Assembly: GCA_964493015.1 (NCBI GenBank)
Contig: CAZBLU010000021.1
Coordinates: 1 to 24,708, forward strand
Origin: Caldimicrobium sp964493015
GTDB taxonomy: Bacteria > Desulfobacterota > Thermodesulfobacteria > Thermodesulfobacteriales > Thermodesulfobacteriaceae
Length of the DNA: 24,708 bases
Reading direction: 5' to 3'
The first letter of the stretch is position 1, and the number at the start of each line of letters is the position of its first letter. A program made the translations under genes and the position numbers. Of this stretch, positions 15,265 through 23,172 are shown piece by piece. The notes under the pieces are model-generated. The model searched no databases. It was not told the origin of the DNA and saw nothing but the letters and a program-made list of their open reading frames with translations.

Positions 15265-15635
15265 TCTTCAAAATAGGTAGCTGAAGCCTTTTCTGTCTCA
15301 AAGACAGTTACCTCTTTAACCCTTATCTTGGGAAAATCTTGAAGCTTTTCCTTGACCTTCAAGTAAATATACTGAGCTATATTCTCCGATGAGGGATTTT
15401 TCTCCTGAAAATAGGGTAACTCATTAATAAGGCGATGATCCAATTCCTCAAGAACCTCTTTAAGTATTTTTTTTAGTTCTTTAAAATCTATAAGAATTTC
15501 TATATCATTTAGAGTTTCTCCTTCCACGACTAATTCTACTTTCCAATTATGTCCATGGAGATTCTCACAGGCTCCTTGATAGTTTCTCAAGTAGTGAGCA
15601 GAAGAAAAGTGATCTTGGACTTTTAATCTAAACAT
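15261..15635 (-). CDS. queD: 6-carboxytetrahydropterin synthase
   Basis: Converts 7,8-dihydroneopterin triphosphate to 6-carboxytetrahydropterin, the QueE substrate. Zinc ligands H14 (FSSAHYL), H27 and H29 (HGHNW) and the catalytic Cys23 (GACENLHGH) are present, as is the D66-H67 pair. At 124 residues it is a normal QueD. The ATG at 15635 lies 16 nt after the tRNA-Cys 3' end on the same strand, with no evident ribosome-binding site, terminator or separate promoter between them. It is probably transcribed from the tRNA promoter or from a weak promoter hidden in the tRNA gene. Confidence 0.93.
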   Translation of the reverse strand: MFRLKVQDHFSSAHYLRNYQGACENLHGHNWKVELVVEGETLNDIEILIDFKELKKILKEVLEELDHRLINELPYFQEKNPSSENIAQYIYLKVKEKLQDFPKIRVKEVTVFETEKASATYFEE

Positions 15636-15651
15636 AGTATGTTAATTAAAG

Positions 15652-15723
15652 AGGCGGCGCGGGGATTTGAACCCCGGATTCACGGCTTTGCAGGCCGTCG
15701 CCTTACCGCTTGGCTACGCCGCC
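15652..15723 (-). tRNA. tRNA-Cys (GCA)
   Basis: A 72-nt cloverleaf on the minus strand. Acceptor GGCGGCG pairs with CGCCGCC, the anticodon stem is ACGGC/GCCGT with loop CTGCAAA (anticodon GCA), and the T-loop is TTCAAAT on a CGGGG/CCCCG stem. The discriminator is U73, as expected for Cys. The 3' CCA is not encoded. Confidence 0.95.
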
Positions 15724-15740
15724 AGTATTTTCAAAACTAA

Positions 15741-15814
15741 TGGCGACGGAGGGACTCGAACCCCCAGCCCTGTGGATATGAGCCACATGCTCTAACCAAT
15801 TGAGCTACGTCGCC
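15741..15814 (-). tRNA. tRNA-Met (CAT), probably elongator
   Basis: A 74-nt cloverleaf on the minus strand. Acceptor GGCGACG pairs with CGTCGCC, the anticodon stem is TGTGG/CCACA with loop CTCATAT (anticodon CAT), and the T-loop is TTCGAGT. The discriminator is A and CCA is not encoded. A fully paired G1-C72 and no GGG/CCC anticodon stem rule out initiator tRNA. An Ile2 (lysidine) identity is possible but the body resembles elongator Met. It lies 17 nt upstream of tRNA-Cys. Confidence 0.92.
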
Positions 15815-15827
15815 ATTGTTTATAATA

Positions 15828-15857
15828 ATTATAAAACATGTTATAGATCCTTGTCAA
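15828..15857 (-). promoter_or_regulatory. promoter of the tRNA-Met/tRNA-Cys(-queDE) unit
   Basis: On the minus strand, a perfect TTGACA (15852-15857) and a perfect TATAAT (15828-15833) with an 18-nt spacer. The predicted transcript begins about 7 nt before the tRNA-Met 5' end. Confidence 0.7.
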
Positions 15858-15888
15858 GAGGTAATCATTAGTTTATGATTGAAGAGTC

Positions 15889-17179
15889 ATGTCCATAAAA
15901 AATCTTGATTTTAATCCTTGAATTTCAAAGGGCCTGGGAACTTACCGAGGGATCGCAAAATCTTCTTATTACAGGAAAGGCAGCACTGGAAAGTCCACCT
16001 TTCTGAAGTTTCTTAGGAATAACCTCTCCAAAAATAAGGCTATTCTCGCCCCTACTGGGGTTGCTGCTATTAACATCGGAGGACAAACCATTCACTCCTT
16101 TTTTCGATTTCGTCCCAACATTACTCTCGAAAAAATAGTGCAAATAAAGCCTCACAGAAGAGGATTCAGAATTATATAAAGGACTTGAAACTTTGAATCA
16201 TAGATGAAATCTCAATGGTTAGGGCCGATCTCTTTGACTGGATGGAGGCTTTCCTAAGAAAATGGGGCCCAGAAAGGGAAAAAACCCTTCGGAGGCGTAT
16301 AACTTATACTCATCGGAAACCTCTATCAATTGCTCCCAGTGGTAATCCATAAAGAGAAAAAGATCTTTCATTATCTCTATGAAACCCCCTATTTTTACAG
16401 TGCAAGGTCCTTCAGAGAGGAAGATTTTGAATTTGTTGAATTTGAACAGATCTACCGTCAACGCTCCTCAAAGTTCATAGAAATATTAAAACAAAATCAG
16501 GAATGGAAGTGCTGACGAAGAGATTTAATCCCTTCTTAATCAAAGAGTAATACCAGACTTCTCTCCAGAAAAGCAAGAATTTTACATCTATCTTACTACT
16601 ACCAATGCCGAGGCAGAAAGGATAAATCTGAAGAAATTAAAAAAGTTAAGCAGAAGGCTTTACGAATTTCAAGGAGAACTAAAGGGAGACCTTGATCTCT
16701 CAGACCATCCAGCTCCCTATAAACTTCAGGTTAAAAAGGAAGCTCAAATTATGCTTCTTAACAATGATCCTAATGGAGAGTGGGTAAATGGAGATATGGG
16801 GAAAATAGTAGAGATTGATCCTGAGGAGGCTTTAATCAGGGTTTTATTAGCACGGGGAAAACTGGTTAAGGTCTCTCCCTCTAAGTGGCAAGTCTTTGAG
16901 CACTATTTTGATAAATCAGAGGACACCCTTAAAACCCGCTCTATAGGGTCTTTTACCCAGTTTCCCCTCAAACTCGCCTGGGCTTTTACCATCCATAAAA
17001 GCCAGGGCTTAACCTTTAACAAGGTGATCATTGATCTGGAAAGAGGCACCTTTGCTCATGGCCAACTTTATGTAGCCCTTTCAAGGTGCACCTCCCTTGA
17101 GGGGTTAGTGCTCTTAAGACCAGTTAAAAAGGGCGATATAAAACTTGATATAAAAAAGCTTCCCAAGTCATGCCCTTAG
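15889..17179 (+). pseudogene. PIF1/RecD-like superfamily 1 DNA helicase, heavily degraded
   Basis: Joining frames from ATG 15889 rebuilds a helicase of about 425 residues. MSIKNLDFNP is followed by EFQRAWELTEGSQNLLITGK, Walker A (broken, reads as TGKST after a two-base codon at 15983-15984), and APTGVAAINIGGQTIHSFF. Walker B is LIIDEISMVRADLFDWM, followed by QLILIGxLYQLxPVV (with TAA at 16300-16302 in place of Gln) and EFEQIYRQR. An intact C-terminal part of 142 codons from 16751 follows, with AWAFTIHKSQGLTF and LYVALSRCTSLEGL. Frame breaks lie near 15918, 15983, 16170, 16196, 16282, 16490 and 16520-16530; several sit in A-runs. Intact relatives unwind DNA with ATP. The 17179 stop is the natural end. 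It starts 32 nt from the tRNA promoter on the opposite strand. Confidence 0.88.
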
Positions 17180-17344
17180 AAAAAAAGATTAAACTTTTAG
17201 AGAAGGCTATTTGAGAGAAAATAGAAATAATCTGTGACAAAGTGAATTCAAAGACAGAACTTTTCTTTCTCTAAAAGCCTTTTGCAAACTTAGAGGTGAG
17301 GAGCGGGTTTTTAATGTATATATTATATAATTCCATATCTCCTC

Positions 17345-17506
17345 TTATTTTCTTAAGCCAAGAAAGGGCCCTTTTATTGAGGTCCTCAAGTAGACTCGAC
17401 CTCCCTCTTCAATTCTTGCTGTAACCTTAGAGCGCCTTTCTGCTCTTATGGGGCCTTCGGTAAGCCACTCAAACTTAATTAGTTTATATCTGGGATTTAT
17501 TTTTAG
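17345..17506 (-). pseudogene. 53-codon coding remnant, unidentified
   Basis: Inside the 418-nt gap between the helicase pseudogene and rpoH, the minus strand has an open frame of 53 codons ending at TAA (17345-17347). It reads like protein (KFEWLTEGPIRAERRSK, VTARIEEGGRVYLR, IKGPFLGLRK). It follows a stop at 17507-17509 and has no usable upstream start codon. It may be the C-terminus of a gene whose front part is frameshifted (an adjacent frame reads INLEKSYFVF just upstream). Family not recognised. The rest of the gap (17180-17344 and 17510-17597) shows no gene; only a loose 10-bp inverted repeat (17194-17203 with 17268-17277) was seen. Confidence 0.3.
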
Positions 17507-17597
17507 TTATAACCCTAAAAAACAAAATAGCTTTTCTCAAGATTGATCCCAGACAGTCTCTTTTAAAAAAGGAAAAGGCTGGTAAAATTAGAAAAGA

Positions 17598-18563
17598 ATG
17601 CCTGAAGAAAAAATAGATGAAAAAGTTTTAGAAAAAGTTGAAGGGGTTGAGGCTCTTCCTGCTGTTGAAATAGCTGAGGAAGAAGCCAAACTTCCAGCCA
17701 AATTTGACCCGCTTCAAAAATACCTTCAAGAGATAAGCAAATATCCGGTTTTAAGCCGTGAGGAAGAGGAAGCTATTGCTAAGGCTTACTACGAAACAAA
17801 GGATCCTAAGTTAGCTTATAAATTGGTCATTTCTAATCTAAGATTGGTAGCCAAAATCGCCCTAGAATTCCAAAAATTCTGGGCCTATAATTTTCTTGAT
17901 CTTGTTCAGGAAGGTAATCTTGGGCTTCTTCAAGCAGTCAAAAAGTTTGATCCTTATAAAGGAGTGAAATTCTCTTACTATGCCTCCTTCTGGATAAAGG
18001 CCTATATTTTGAAATATATCATGGACAATTGGAAGCTTGTCAAAATGGGAACCACACAAGCACAGAGAAAGCTATTTTACAAGCTAAGGAGGGAAAAGGA
18101 ACGTTTAGCGGCCCTTGGTTATGAACCTACTCCCCAAGAAATAGCCAAAAGGCTTGGAGTTAAGGAGAAAGAAGTTGAAGAAATGGATGCCCGAATGTTT
18201 AGCCAAGATCTTAGTCTTGAAGCCCCTATTGGTTTTGAATCAGAAGAGACTCTCGGAGATTTTCTAAGAGATAGCAAACCTACTCCTGAAGATACCTATG
18301 CCCGAGAAGAAATTCTCAATAATTTTAGAAGGATTTTGAAAGAATTTGCTCAAGATCTTTCAGGAAAGGATTACATTATTTTTTATGAAAGACTTTTAGC
18401 CGATGAACCTAAGACCTTAAATGAACTTTCGCAGAAACTTGGAATATCTAAGGAAAGAGTGAGACAAATTGAAGAAAAACTTATAAAGCGTTTAAGAAAA
18501 TTTATTCAAGAGAGGTTTCCCGATGCCTCAATTTATCCTCAGGCTCTTCCATACAAAGAATAA
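17598..18563 (+). CDS. rpoH: RpoH-type (sigma-32-like) RNA polymerase sigma factor
   Basis: A 321-residue sigma70-family factor. An acidic/basic N-terminal extension (about 1-35) lacks region 1.1. Region 1.2/2 follows (DPLQKYLQEISKYPVLSREEE), core-binding DLVQEGNLGL at 101-110, regions 2.3-2.4 (FSYYASFWIKAYILKYIM), and an RpoH-box-like QRKLFYKLRR at 156-165. Region 3 and region 4.2 helix-turn-helix (LSQKLGISKERVRQIEEKLI) complete it. The QRKLF box points to the heat-shock sigma branch rather than RpoD. In relatives it directs chaperone and protease genes. ATG 17598 is preceded by AGAAAAG; no clear promoter was found. The next gene begins 41 nt before its stop, so an exported TPR protein is co-expressed with it. 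Confidence 0.85.
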   Translation: MPEEKIDEKVLEKVEGVEALPAVEIAEEEAKLPAKFDPLQKYLQEISKYPVLSREEEEAIAKAYYETKDPKLAYKLVISNLRLVAKIALEFQKFWAYNFLDLVQEGNLGLLQAVKKFDPYKGVKFSYYASFWIKAYILKYIMDNWKLVKMGTTQAQRKLFYKLRREKERLAALGYEPTPQEIAKRLGVKEKEVEEMDARMFSQDLSLEAPIGFESEETLGDFLRDSKPTPEDTYAREEILNNFRRILKEFAQDLSGKDYIIFYERLLADEPKTLNELSQKLGISKERVRQIEEKLIKRLRKFIQERFPDASIYPQALPYKE

Positions 18564-20115
18564 CTCTATTCCTCTGCTGTTCACTCTTATTTATCTCCTT
18601 ATATTACCTCAAAATCTTCACGGCCAAAGAGATCTTTTAGAGGAAGCTTATTACTATTTTCTTCTTTCTCAAATTTTCACAGAAAATCCTACCGAGGTAG
18701 AGAGCTATTTAAAAAAGGCTATAGAGAGAGATAAGGATTCTGTATATTTAAAAAAAAATCTCCTTTCTCTATATCTACAGCAAAAAAACTTCACTCAAGC
18801 TGAAAAGCTTGGTAAAGAGCTATTGCAAAAAAACTCTGATGATAGAGAAATAGTTTTTCTCTTAGGAAGACTTTATCTATCTCAAAATAGGCCAAATAAA
18901 GCTTTGTCTATTCTTGAAAGATACTTAGAAAAAAATCCCCGTGATGAGACCATCCTTGGCTTACTTTTTTCTATATATCTCCAGGAAAAAAACTGGGATC
19001 AAGCCATTAAAAAATTAGAAGAATTAGAAAAGATCTTTCCCAAAAACCAAGTGCTTCTTACCTTTAAGGCAAGGATTTACAGAGAAAAGGGAGACACATC
19101 CCTGGCCAAACTATATTATCTTAAAGCTTTGGAAATCCTCCCTGAAAATAAAAATCTAATGATAGAAGTTTTAAGATTTTTAGAAAATCAACAGGATTAC
19201 AGAGAAATTGAAAAGATTTTACTCAGGTACCTGAGCTCTAATCCTGAAGATAGGGAAATTTTAAGATTACTTCTTGGCCTTTACATGGAACAGCAGGAAT
19301 GGGGAAAATCTGAGTATCTATTAAAAGACTATCTGGAAAGACAAAAGGACCAGCCTGAACTTCTCTTTTACTTAGGTCTAACCTTGGAGCATAAAAATCG
19401 TGAAGAGGAAGCTTTAGAGATTTATAAGAAAATACCCTCAGGCACCCCATGGCATCTTGAAGCTCAAAGGCGAATCTTTGAATATCTTAAAAAGAAGGAT
19501 CTGGAATCTGCCAAAGCTTTTTTAAAGGACCTGCGTGACAAAGGACCTAAGGAAAGAGGTTACTATCTCTTCTTAGCCCATGCCCATGAAGATATAGACC
19601 TTTGTGAAACTGGTTTAGAAATTGCTCGAGAGGCTTTAGCGAAGTTCCCAGATGACCCTGATCTAATCTTGGCCTTAGCCACTAATTATGCCTGCATAGA
19701 AGATTATCAAAAGGTTTTGGAAGTTGTGGAACCCCTTTTGACCAAATACCCTGAAGATGCCTATATATTAAATTTTGTAGGTTATAGTTTGGTTGAGCTG
19801 GGAAAGGAGCTTGATCAAGCCGAAAGGCTACTTTTTAAGGCCAATCAATTAAAACCTAACGATCCTTACATTTTGGACAGCTTAGGTTGGCTATATTTTA
19901 AAAAGGGAAAGTATAGTAAGGCTAAGGAGTATTTAGAAAAGGCCTTATCTTTGTCAAAAATTGATGAACCAGTGATTATGGACCACTTAGGTGATGTATA
20001 TAAGAAACTTGGGAACAATGAATTAGCCTGTAAATACTATAAAAGGGCTTTAGAAAAAACTGTTCATCAAAGAGAAAAATTTAAACTGCAAAAAAAGGTA
20101 AAAAATTGTCCATAA
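18523..20115 (+). CDS. exported tetratricopeptide-repeat protein
   Basis: A 530-residue protein with an N-terminal signal or anchor segment (residues about 14-35, ending NLHGQ) and then a near-continuous run of about a dozen TPR units. Each has typical A/G-x-x-Y/L spacing, for example ALEILPENK and LLFKANQLKPNDPYILDSLGWLYFKKGKY near the end. TPR arrays serve as protein-protein scaffolds, so it probably works in the periplasm or at the outer membrane. The start at 18523 overlaps rpoH by 41 nt and is supported by AGAGAGG 7 nt upstream and by the signal sequence, which would be lost with any later start. The LolB-like gene begins inside its last codons, which suggests a joint envelope role. Confidence 0.88.
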   Translation: MPQFILRLFHTKNNSIPLLFTLIYLLILPQNLHGQRDLLEEAYYYFLLSQIFTENPTEVESYLKKAIERDKDSVYLKKNLLSLYLQQKNFTQAEKLGKELLQKNSDDREIVFLLGRLYLSQNRPNKALSILERYLEKNPRDETILGLLFSIYLQEKNWDQAIKKLEELEKIFPKNQVLLTFKARIYREKGDTSLAKLYYLKALEILPENKNLMIEVLRFLENQQDYREIEKILLRYLSSNPEDREILRLLLGLYMEQQEWGKSEYLLKDYLERQKDQPELLFYLGLTLEHKNREEEALEIYKKIPSGTPWHLEAQRRIFEYLKKKDLESAKAFLKDLRDKGPKERGYYLFLAHAHEDIDLCETGLEIAREALAKFPDDPDLILALATNYACIEDYQKVLEVVEPLLTKYPEDAYILNFVGYSLVELGKELDQAERLLFKANQLKPNDPYILDSLGWLYFKKGKYSKAKEYLEKALSLSKIDEPVIMDHLGDVYKKLGNNELACKYYKRALEKTVHQREKFKLQKKVKNCP

Positions 20116-20699
20116 GAGTTTTTTTTTCACTTATTACCGTTCTATTTCTTTTTATAGGGTGTGCCCCTAAAGAGATAACTCTTCCAAAGGCTTATTTACA
20201 ACTGGAAAGAGAAGAGCTTAAAAATCTGACTCTCAAGGGGAAACTCTTCTTAAAGGGAGAGCTCTTTTTTTTAGAAAATTTAGAAAATAGAGAACAGGCT
20301 GGGGGAGCCTATGGAACCTTTTATCTCACAAAAGATGAATTTCTGATAACCATAAGGCCACCCTTGTCAAGTGAAATAATTCTCTATTGGCAGAGAACCT
20401 CTTCTAAAATAACCTTGATTAATCTTGCTAAAAAAGTAGTATATTTAATCAACTTTAGAAATATTAACTTAGAGGATCTCCCCTATTACTTTTTAGGGCT
20501 AAGGGAAAAAGAGGCTACTTGGAAGAAAAAAGGTTTTGAAGGAAAATATCGCTTTTTTAAAGAAAATTTAGAAGGCATAATCCATACAAATCTTTTTAAT
20601 ATTAGCTGGAAAATCAAAGAATTGGAAGTTACGGAAGAAAAAATCTCTCCTCCTTTAATGGAGGGATACAAAGTTAAAACTATAAAGTTAACTTTTTAA
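20106..20699 (+). CDS. LolB-like outer-membrane lipoprotein
   Basis: A 197-residue lipoprotein. A hydrophobic signal segment ends in FIGC with the lipid-bearing Cys at 19 (Phe at -3 is unusual), followed by a beta-rich domain (LTLKGKLFLKGELFFLENLE; GAYGTFYLTKDEFLITIRPP) like LolB/DUF4292 proteins. LolB inserts lipoproteins into the outer membrane. Similarity is judged from size, lipobox and strand pattern, so LolB function is likely but not proven. TTG start at 20106, 10 nt inside the TPR gene, with AAGGT about 6 nt upstream. Its stop overlaps the convergent CorC-like gene by 12 nt, leaving no room for a terminator. Confidence 0.65.
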   Translation: MSIRVFFSLITVLFLFIGCAPKEITLPKAYLQLEREELKNLTLKGKLFLKGELFFLENLENREQAGGAYGTFYLTKDEFLITIRPPLSSEIILYWQRTSSKITLINLAKKVVYLINFRNINLEDLPYYFLGLREKEATWKKKGFEGKYRFFKENLEGIIHTNLFNISWKIKELEVTEEKISPPLMEGYKVKTIKLTF

Positions 20700-21926
20700 C
20701 TTAATTAAAACTTCTTCAACCTTATTAGGAGTAGCTTCAAGAACAGTGAGCTCAAGCCCTTGGAAACTAAACTTTTCTCCTTTTGTTGGTATTTTATTTA
20801 AAAATTTATAGATAAATCCATTAAGGGTCTCATATTCTCCTGAAGGGATAGGGATCCCCAAGTTTTGCAATTTTTCAATTTCAATAGTTCCTTTAACTAC
20901 ATACATATTAGGGGAAATCCTTTTGAACTCAGGTTCATAGTAATCTAGGGCGTCTCTAAATTCTCCTAAGACCTCTTCAACGAGGTCCTCAATAGTTATT
21001 AAACCTGAAACAATTCCATACTCATTTACAATAATTGCAATCTCCTGAACCTCCCGTTGAAGGATTTTGAGAGCCTCATGGGCTGGCACAATTTCTGGAA
21101 TAAATAGAGGTGATCTGGCAAATTTGATAAGGGGGAGATCTCTTTGCCAGAGTTCTTTACCCAGAAGGTCTTGCATTTTAATGATATATTTTATTCTGGT
21201 CAATTCTCCTTCATATAAAGGTATATAGGTAAAATTATATTTTCTGTTAAATTCCAAGGCCTCGCCTACGGTAGCGGTAATGGGAAGTGCCTTTATATGA
21301 CTAAGTGGGATCATTACCTGGCTAACTTTCTTACGGCCAAACTCCAAAATCTTATTAATAAGCTCCTTTTCTTTGTAGTCAATTTCCTCTTCATAGCTTA
21401 TCATGGTAAGAAAAGTTTCTCTAAATTTTGTGAGAAAATAGGGAGACTCACCACTCTCTTTTAGAAGGCCTTTAGAAAGCCATTGATTCATATAGTATAC
21501 AGGATAAACGAGTTTGGAAATAAAATAAAGGGGAGGGGCTAAATAGAGGACAAGGGGAAAAGAGAATCGTTTTCCTAAACTCTTAGGGATTATCTGCCCA
21601 AAGAGAAGCACAAAAACTGGTAAGATAAAGGTTGAAAGAAATATTCCTATGTTCCCAAGGGACTTAATTAGATAATAGGAAGTAAACACCCCATTGCCTG
21701 CTATGCTAAAGGTTAAACCCAAGGTAGTGGTCGTAAAAAGACGCTCAGGTTCTCTCCAAAATTTAATGCAAATCTGTGCAGCGCGAGATTTGCGAGCTAA
21801 ATTTTCAATTAAAGCCTTTTCTGCAGATATAAAAGATATTTCACTAAAGGCAAAAAAGGCCTCTAAAGTGCTGAAAAATAACAAGGATACTATGGCTTTA
21901 AACACTGCTATCTTTCTCTGCTTCAA
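20688..21926 (-). CDS. CNNM/CorC-type membrane protein with CBS pair (second of tandem)
   Basis: A 412-residue protein in the HlyC/CorC family. An N-terminal CNNM (DUF21) membrane domain (about 1-165) with small-residue helices (FSEISFISAEKALIEN) is followed by a CBS-domain pair (about 190-310: VMIPLSHIKALP, IAIIVNEYGIVSGLITIEDLVEEVLGEF). The C-terminal transporter-associated domain (about 325-410) has YETLNGFIYKFLNKIPTKGE. Relatives take part in Mg2+/Co2+ homeostasis or Na+/Mg2+ exchange; true substrate unknown. The TTG at 21926 overlaps the upstream paralogue by 29 nt; GTG at 21905 is an alternative start. It is the last gene of a four-gene operon. Confidence 0.9.
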   Translation of the reverse strand: MKQRKIAVFKAIVSLLFFSTLEAFFAFSEISFISAEKALIENLARKSRAAQICIKFWREPERLFTTTTLGLTFSIAGNGVFTSYYLIKSLGNIGIFLSTFILPVFVLLFGQIIPKSLGKRFSFPLVLYLAPPLYFISKLVYPVYYMNQWLSKGLLKESGESPYFLTKFRETFLTMISYEEEIDYKEKELINKILEFGRKKVSQVMIPLSHIKALPITATVGEALEFNRKYNFTYIPLYEGELTRIKYIIKMQDLLGKELWQRDLPLIKFARSPLFIPEIVPAHEALKILQREVQEIAIIVNEYGIVSGLITIEDLVEEVLGEFRDALDYYEPEFKRISPNMYVVKGTIEIEKLQNLGIPIPSGEYETLNGFIYKFLNKIPTKGEKFSFQGLELTVLEATPNKVEEVLIKLKS

Positions 21927-23172
21927 TCCAAAGTATCTTTCTTCCTCTCACCTTTTTAATCTTAAATTTCCAATTTTTGTAATTTAACACATCTCCTTCT
22001 TTAGGTATTCCCTGGTAAAGGGTTAGAATAAAGCCATTCATAGTCTTCAAATCCTGGAAAATATCCTCCTCTATAGATAGAGCAAGAACTTCTTTTACCT
22101 CTTCCAATAAGGCTTGCCCAGAGATGAGATAATAATCTTCTCCAATCTTTTCGATAGGTTCAATCATCTCCTCCTTTTCTGGAAGAATTTCTCCGAAGAG
22201 TTCCTCCAAAATATCCTCTAAGGTCACCAAACCTTTGATACTCCCATATTCATCTACTATTAGGGCAATCTTTAGATTTTTTCTTTGAAATTCAAATAAT
22301 AATTCCCTAACAGTAAGCGTTTCGGGAACAAAATAGGCAGGTCTTACTACATCACTTAGATATTTGCCCGCCCAATCAGGTTGAGTAGTTAAATAATTTA
22401 TTAGATCTTTAGTATACAAGACCCCGACAACCTCATCCAAAGAGTTGCGATAGATAGGAAACTTGTTATAGGGAAGATGTTTGATCTTCGTGAGAAAATC
22501 GAGACTAATGGGCTGATCTCTAAAAGCTACGATATCTGAACGAGGGGTCATCACTGCAGAAATTGAAATCTTCTCGGACAAAAATAGCCCATAGATAAAC
22601 TCCTTCTCAGTCTCACTAAGCTTACCTTTTTTACAGGCTAACTCAACAGAATGAATAATAACTTGTTCTACAGGGGTAAAAAGACTTAATTTATGATCTT
22701 TCTCGCCTTGGGGAAATAATTGGTTAATTTTAAGATAAAATTTGTAAATAAAACTACTAATAGGATAAAAGACCTTATAAAACAAATAAGTGATAGGGAT
22801 GATTTTAAGAATAAGTTTAGTTCTCAATTTAAAGCCTGCTACTTTGGGAAAAAAATCTCCTAACCAAAAGCTAAGTAAAGAGAAGATAAAAAAGGCAGGA
22901 GTTCTGTATTCTTCTGAAAGAAGAAGGGTTACGGCAGTGGCAAAGGCAAAGCTGGCAAAATAGTCAGCAAGTTCATTGCCAGCAAGAAGGGTAAAGAGAA
23001 GTTGTTCTGTGTTTTTCAGAAGCGAAAGGTATTTTTCCTTTAATCCGAGACTTTTTAGACTGGCAAAATCTATCCTCGATAAAGAAAAGATACTGGCCTC
23101 GCTTGCAGAAAAAAGCATAGATAAAGATAACCCCAAGAGGGTTAAGAAAAGAAAAAACTCACCCATCTTCAA
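21898..23172 (-). CDS. CNNM/CorC-type membrane protein with CBS pair (first of tandem)
   Basis: A 424-residue paralogue of the next gene, with the same order. The CNNM membrane domain (LFSASEASIFSLSRIDF; AGNELADYFASFAFA) leads to a CBS pair (VMTPRSDIVAFRD; IALIVDEYGSIKGLVTLEDI) and a C-terminal domain (LKTMNGFILTLYQGIPKEGD). The CBS part ends in the acidic EELFGEILPEKEE typical of CorC proteins. The PRSDI and DEYG motifs are better conserved than in its neighbour. It probably acts as an inner-membrane divalent-cation transporter regulated by nucleotide binding to the CBS pair. The ATG at 23172 overlaps the upstream stop by 4 nt. The two paralogues may form a heterodimer. Confidence 0.9.
   Translation of the reverse strand: MKMGEFFLFLTLLGLSLSMLFSASEASIFSLSRIDFASLKSLGLKEKYLSLLKNTEQLLFTLLAGNELADYFASFAFATAVTLLLSEEYRTPAFFIFSLLSFWLGDFFPKVAGFKLRTKLILKIIPITYLFYKVFYPISSFIYKFYLKINQLFPQGEKDHKLSLFTPVEQVIIHSVELACKKGKLSETEKEFIYGLFLSEKISISAVMTPRSDIVAFRDQPISLDFLTKIKHLPYNKFPIYRNSLDEVVGVLYTKDLINYLTTQPDWAGKYLSDVVRPAYFVPETLTVRELLFEFQRKNLKIALIVDEYGSIKGLVTLEDILEELFGEILPEKEEMIEPIEKIGEDYYLISGQALLEEVKEVLALSIEEDIFQDLKTMNGFILTLYQGIPKEGDVLNYKNWKFKIKKVRGRKILWIEAEKDSSV

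Noticed and set aside
15925..16461. Two minus-strand open frames of 76 and 80 codons in the helicase region
   Set aside because: They are antisense to clear helicase motifs (Walker A, Walker B) in the plus-strand pseudogene and look like nothing themselves.
17194..17277. 10-bp inverted repeat CTTTTAGAGA / TCTCTAAAAG as a terminator for the helicase pseudogene
   Set aside because: The arms are about 64 nt apart, AT-rich and not followed by a T-run.
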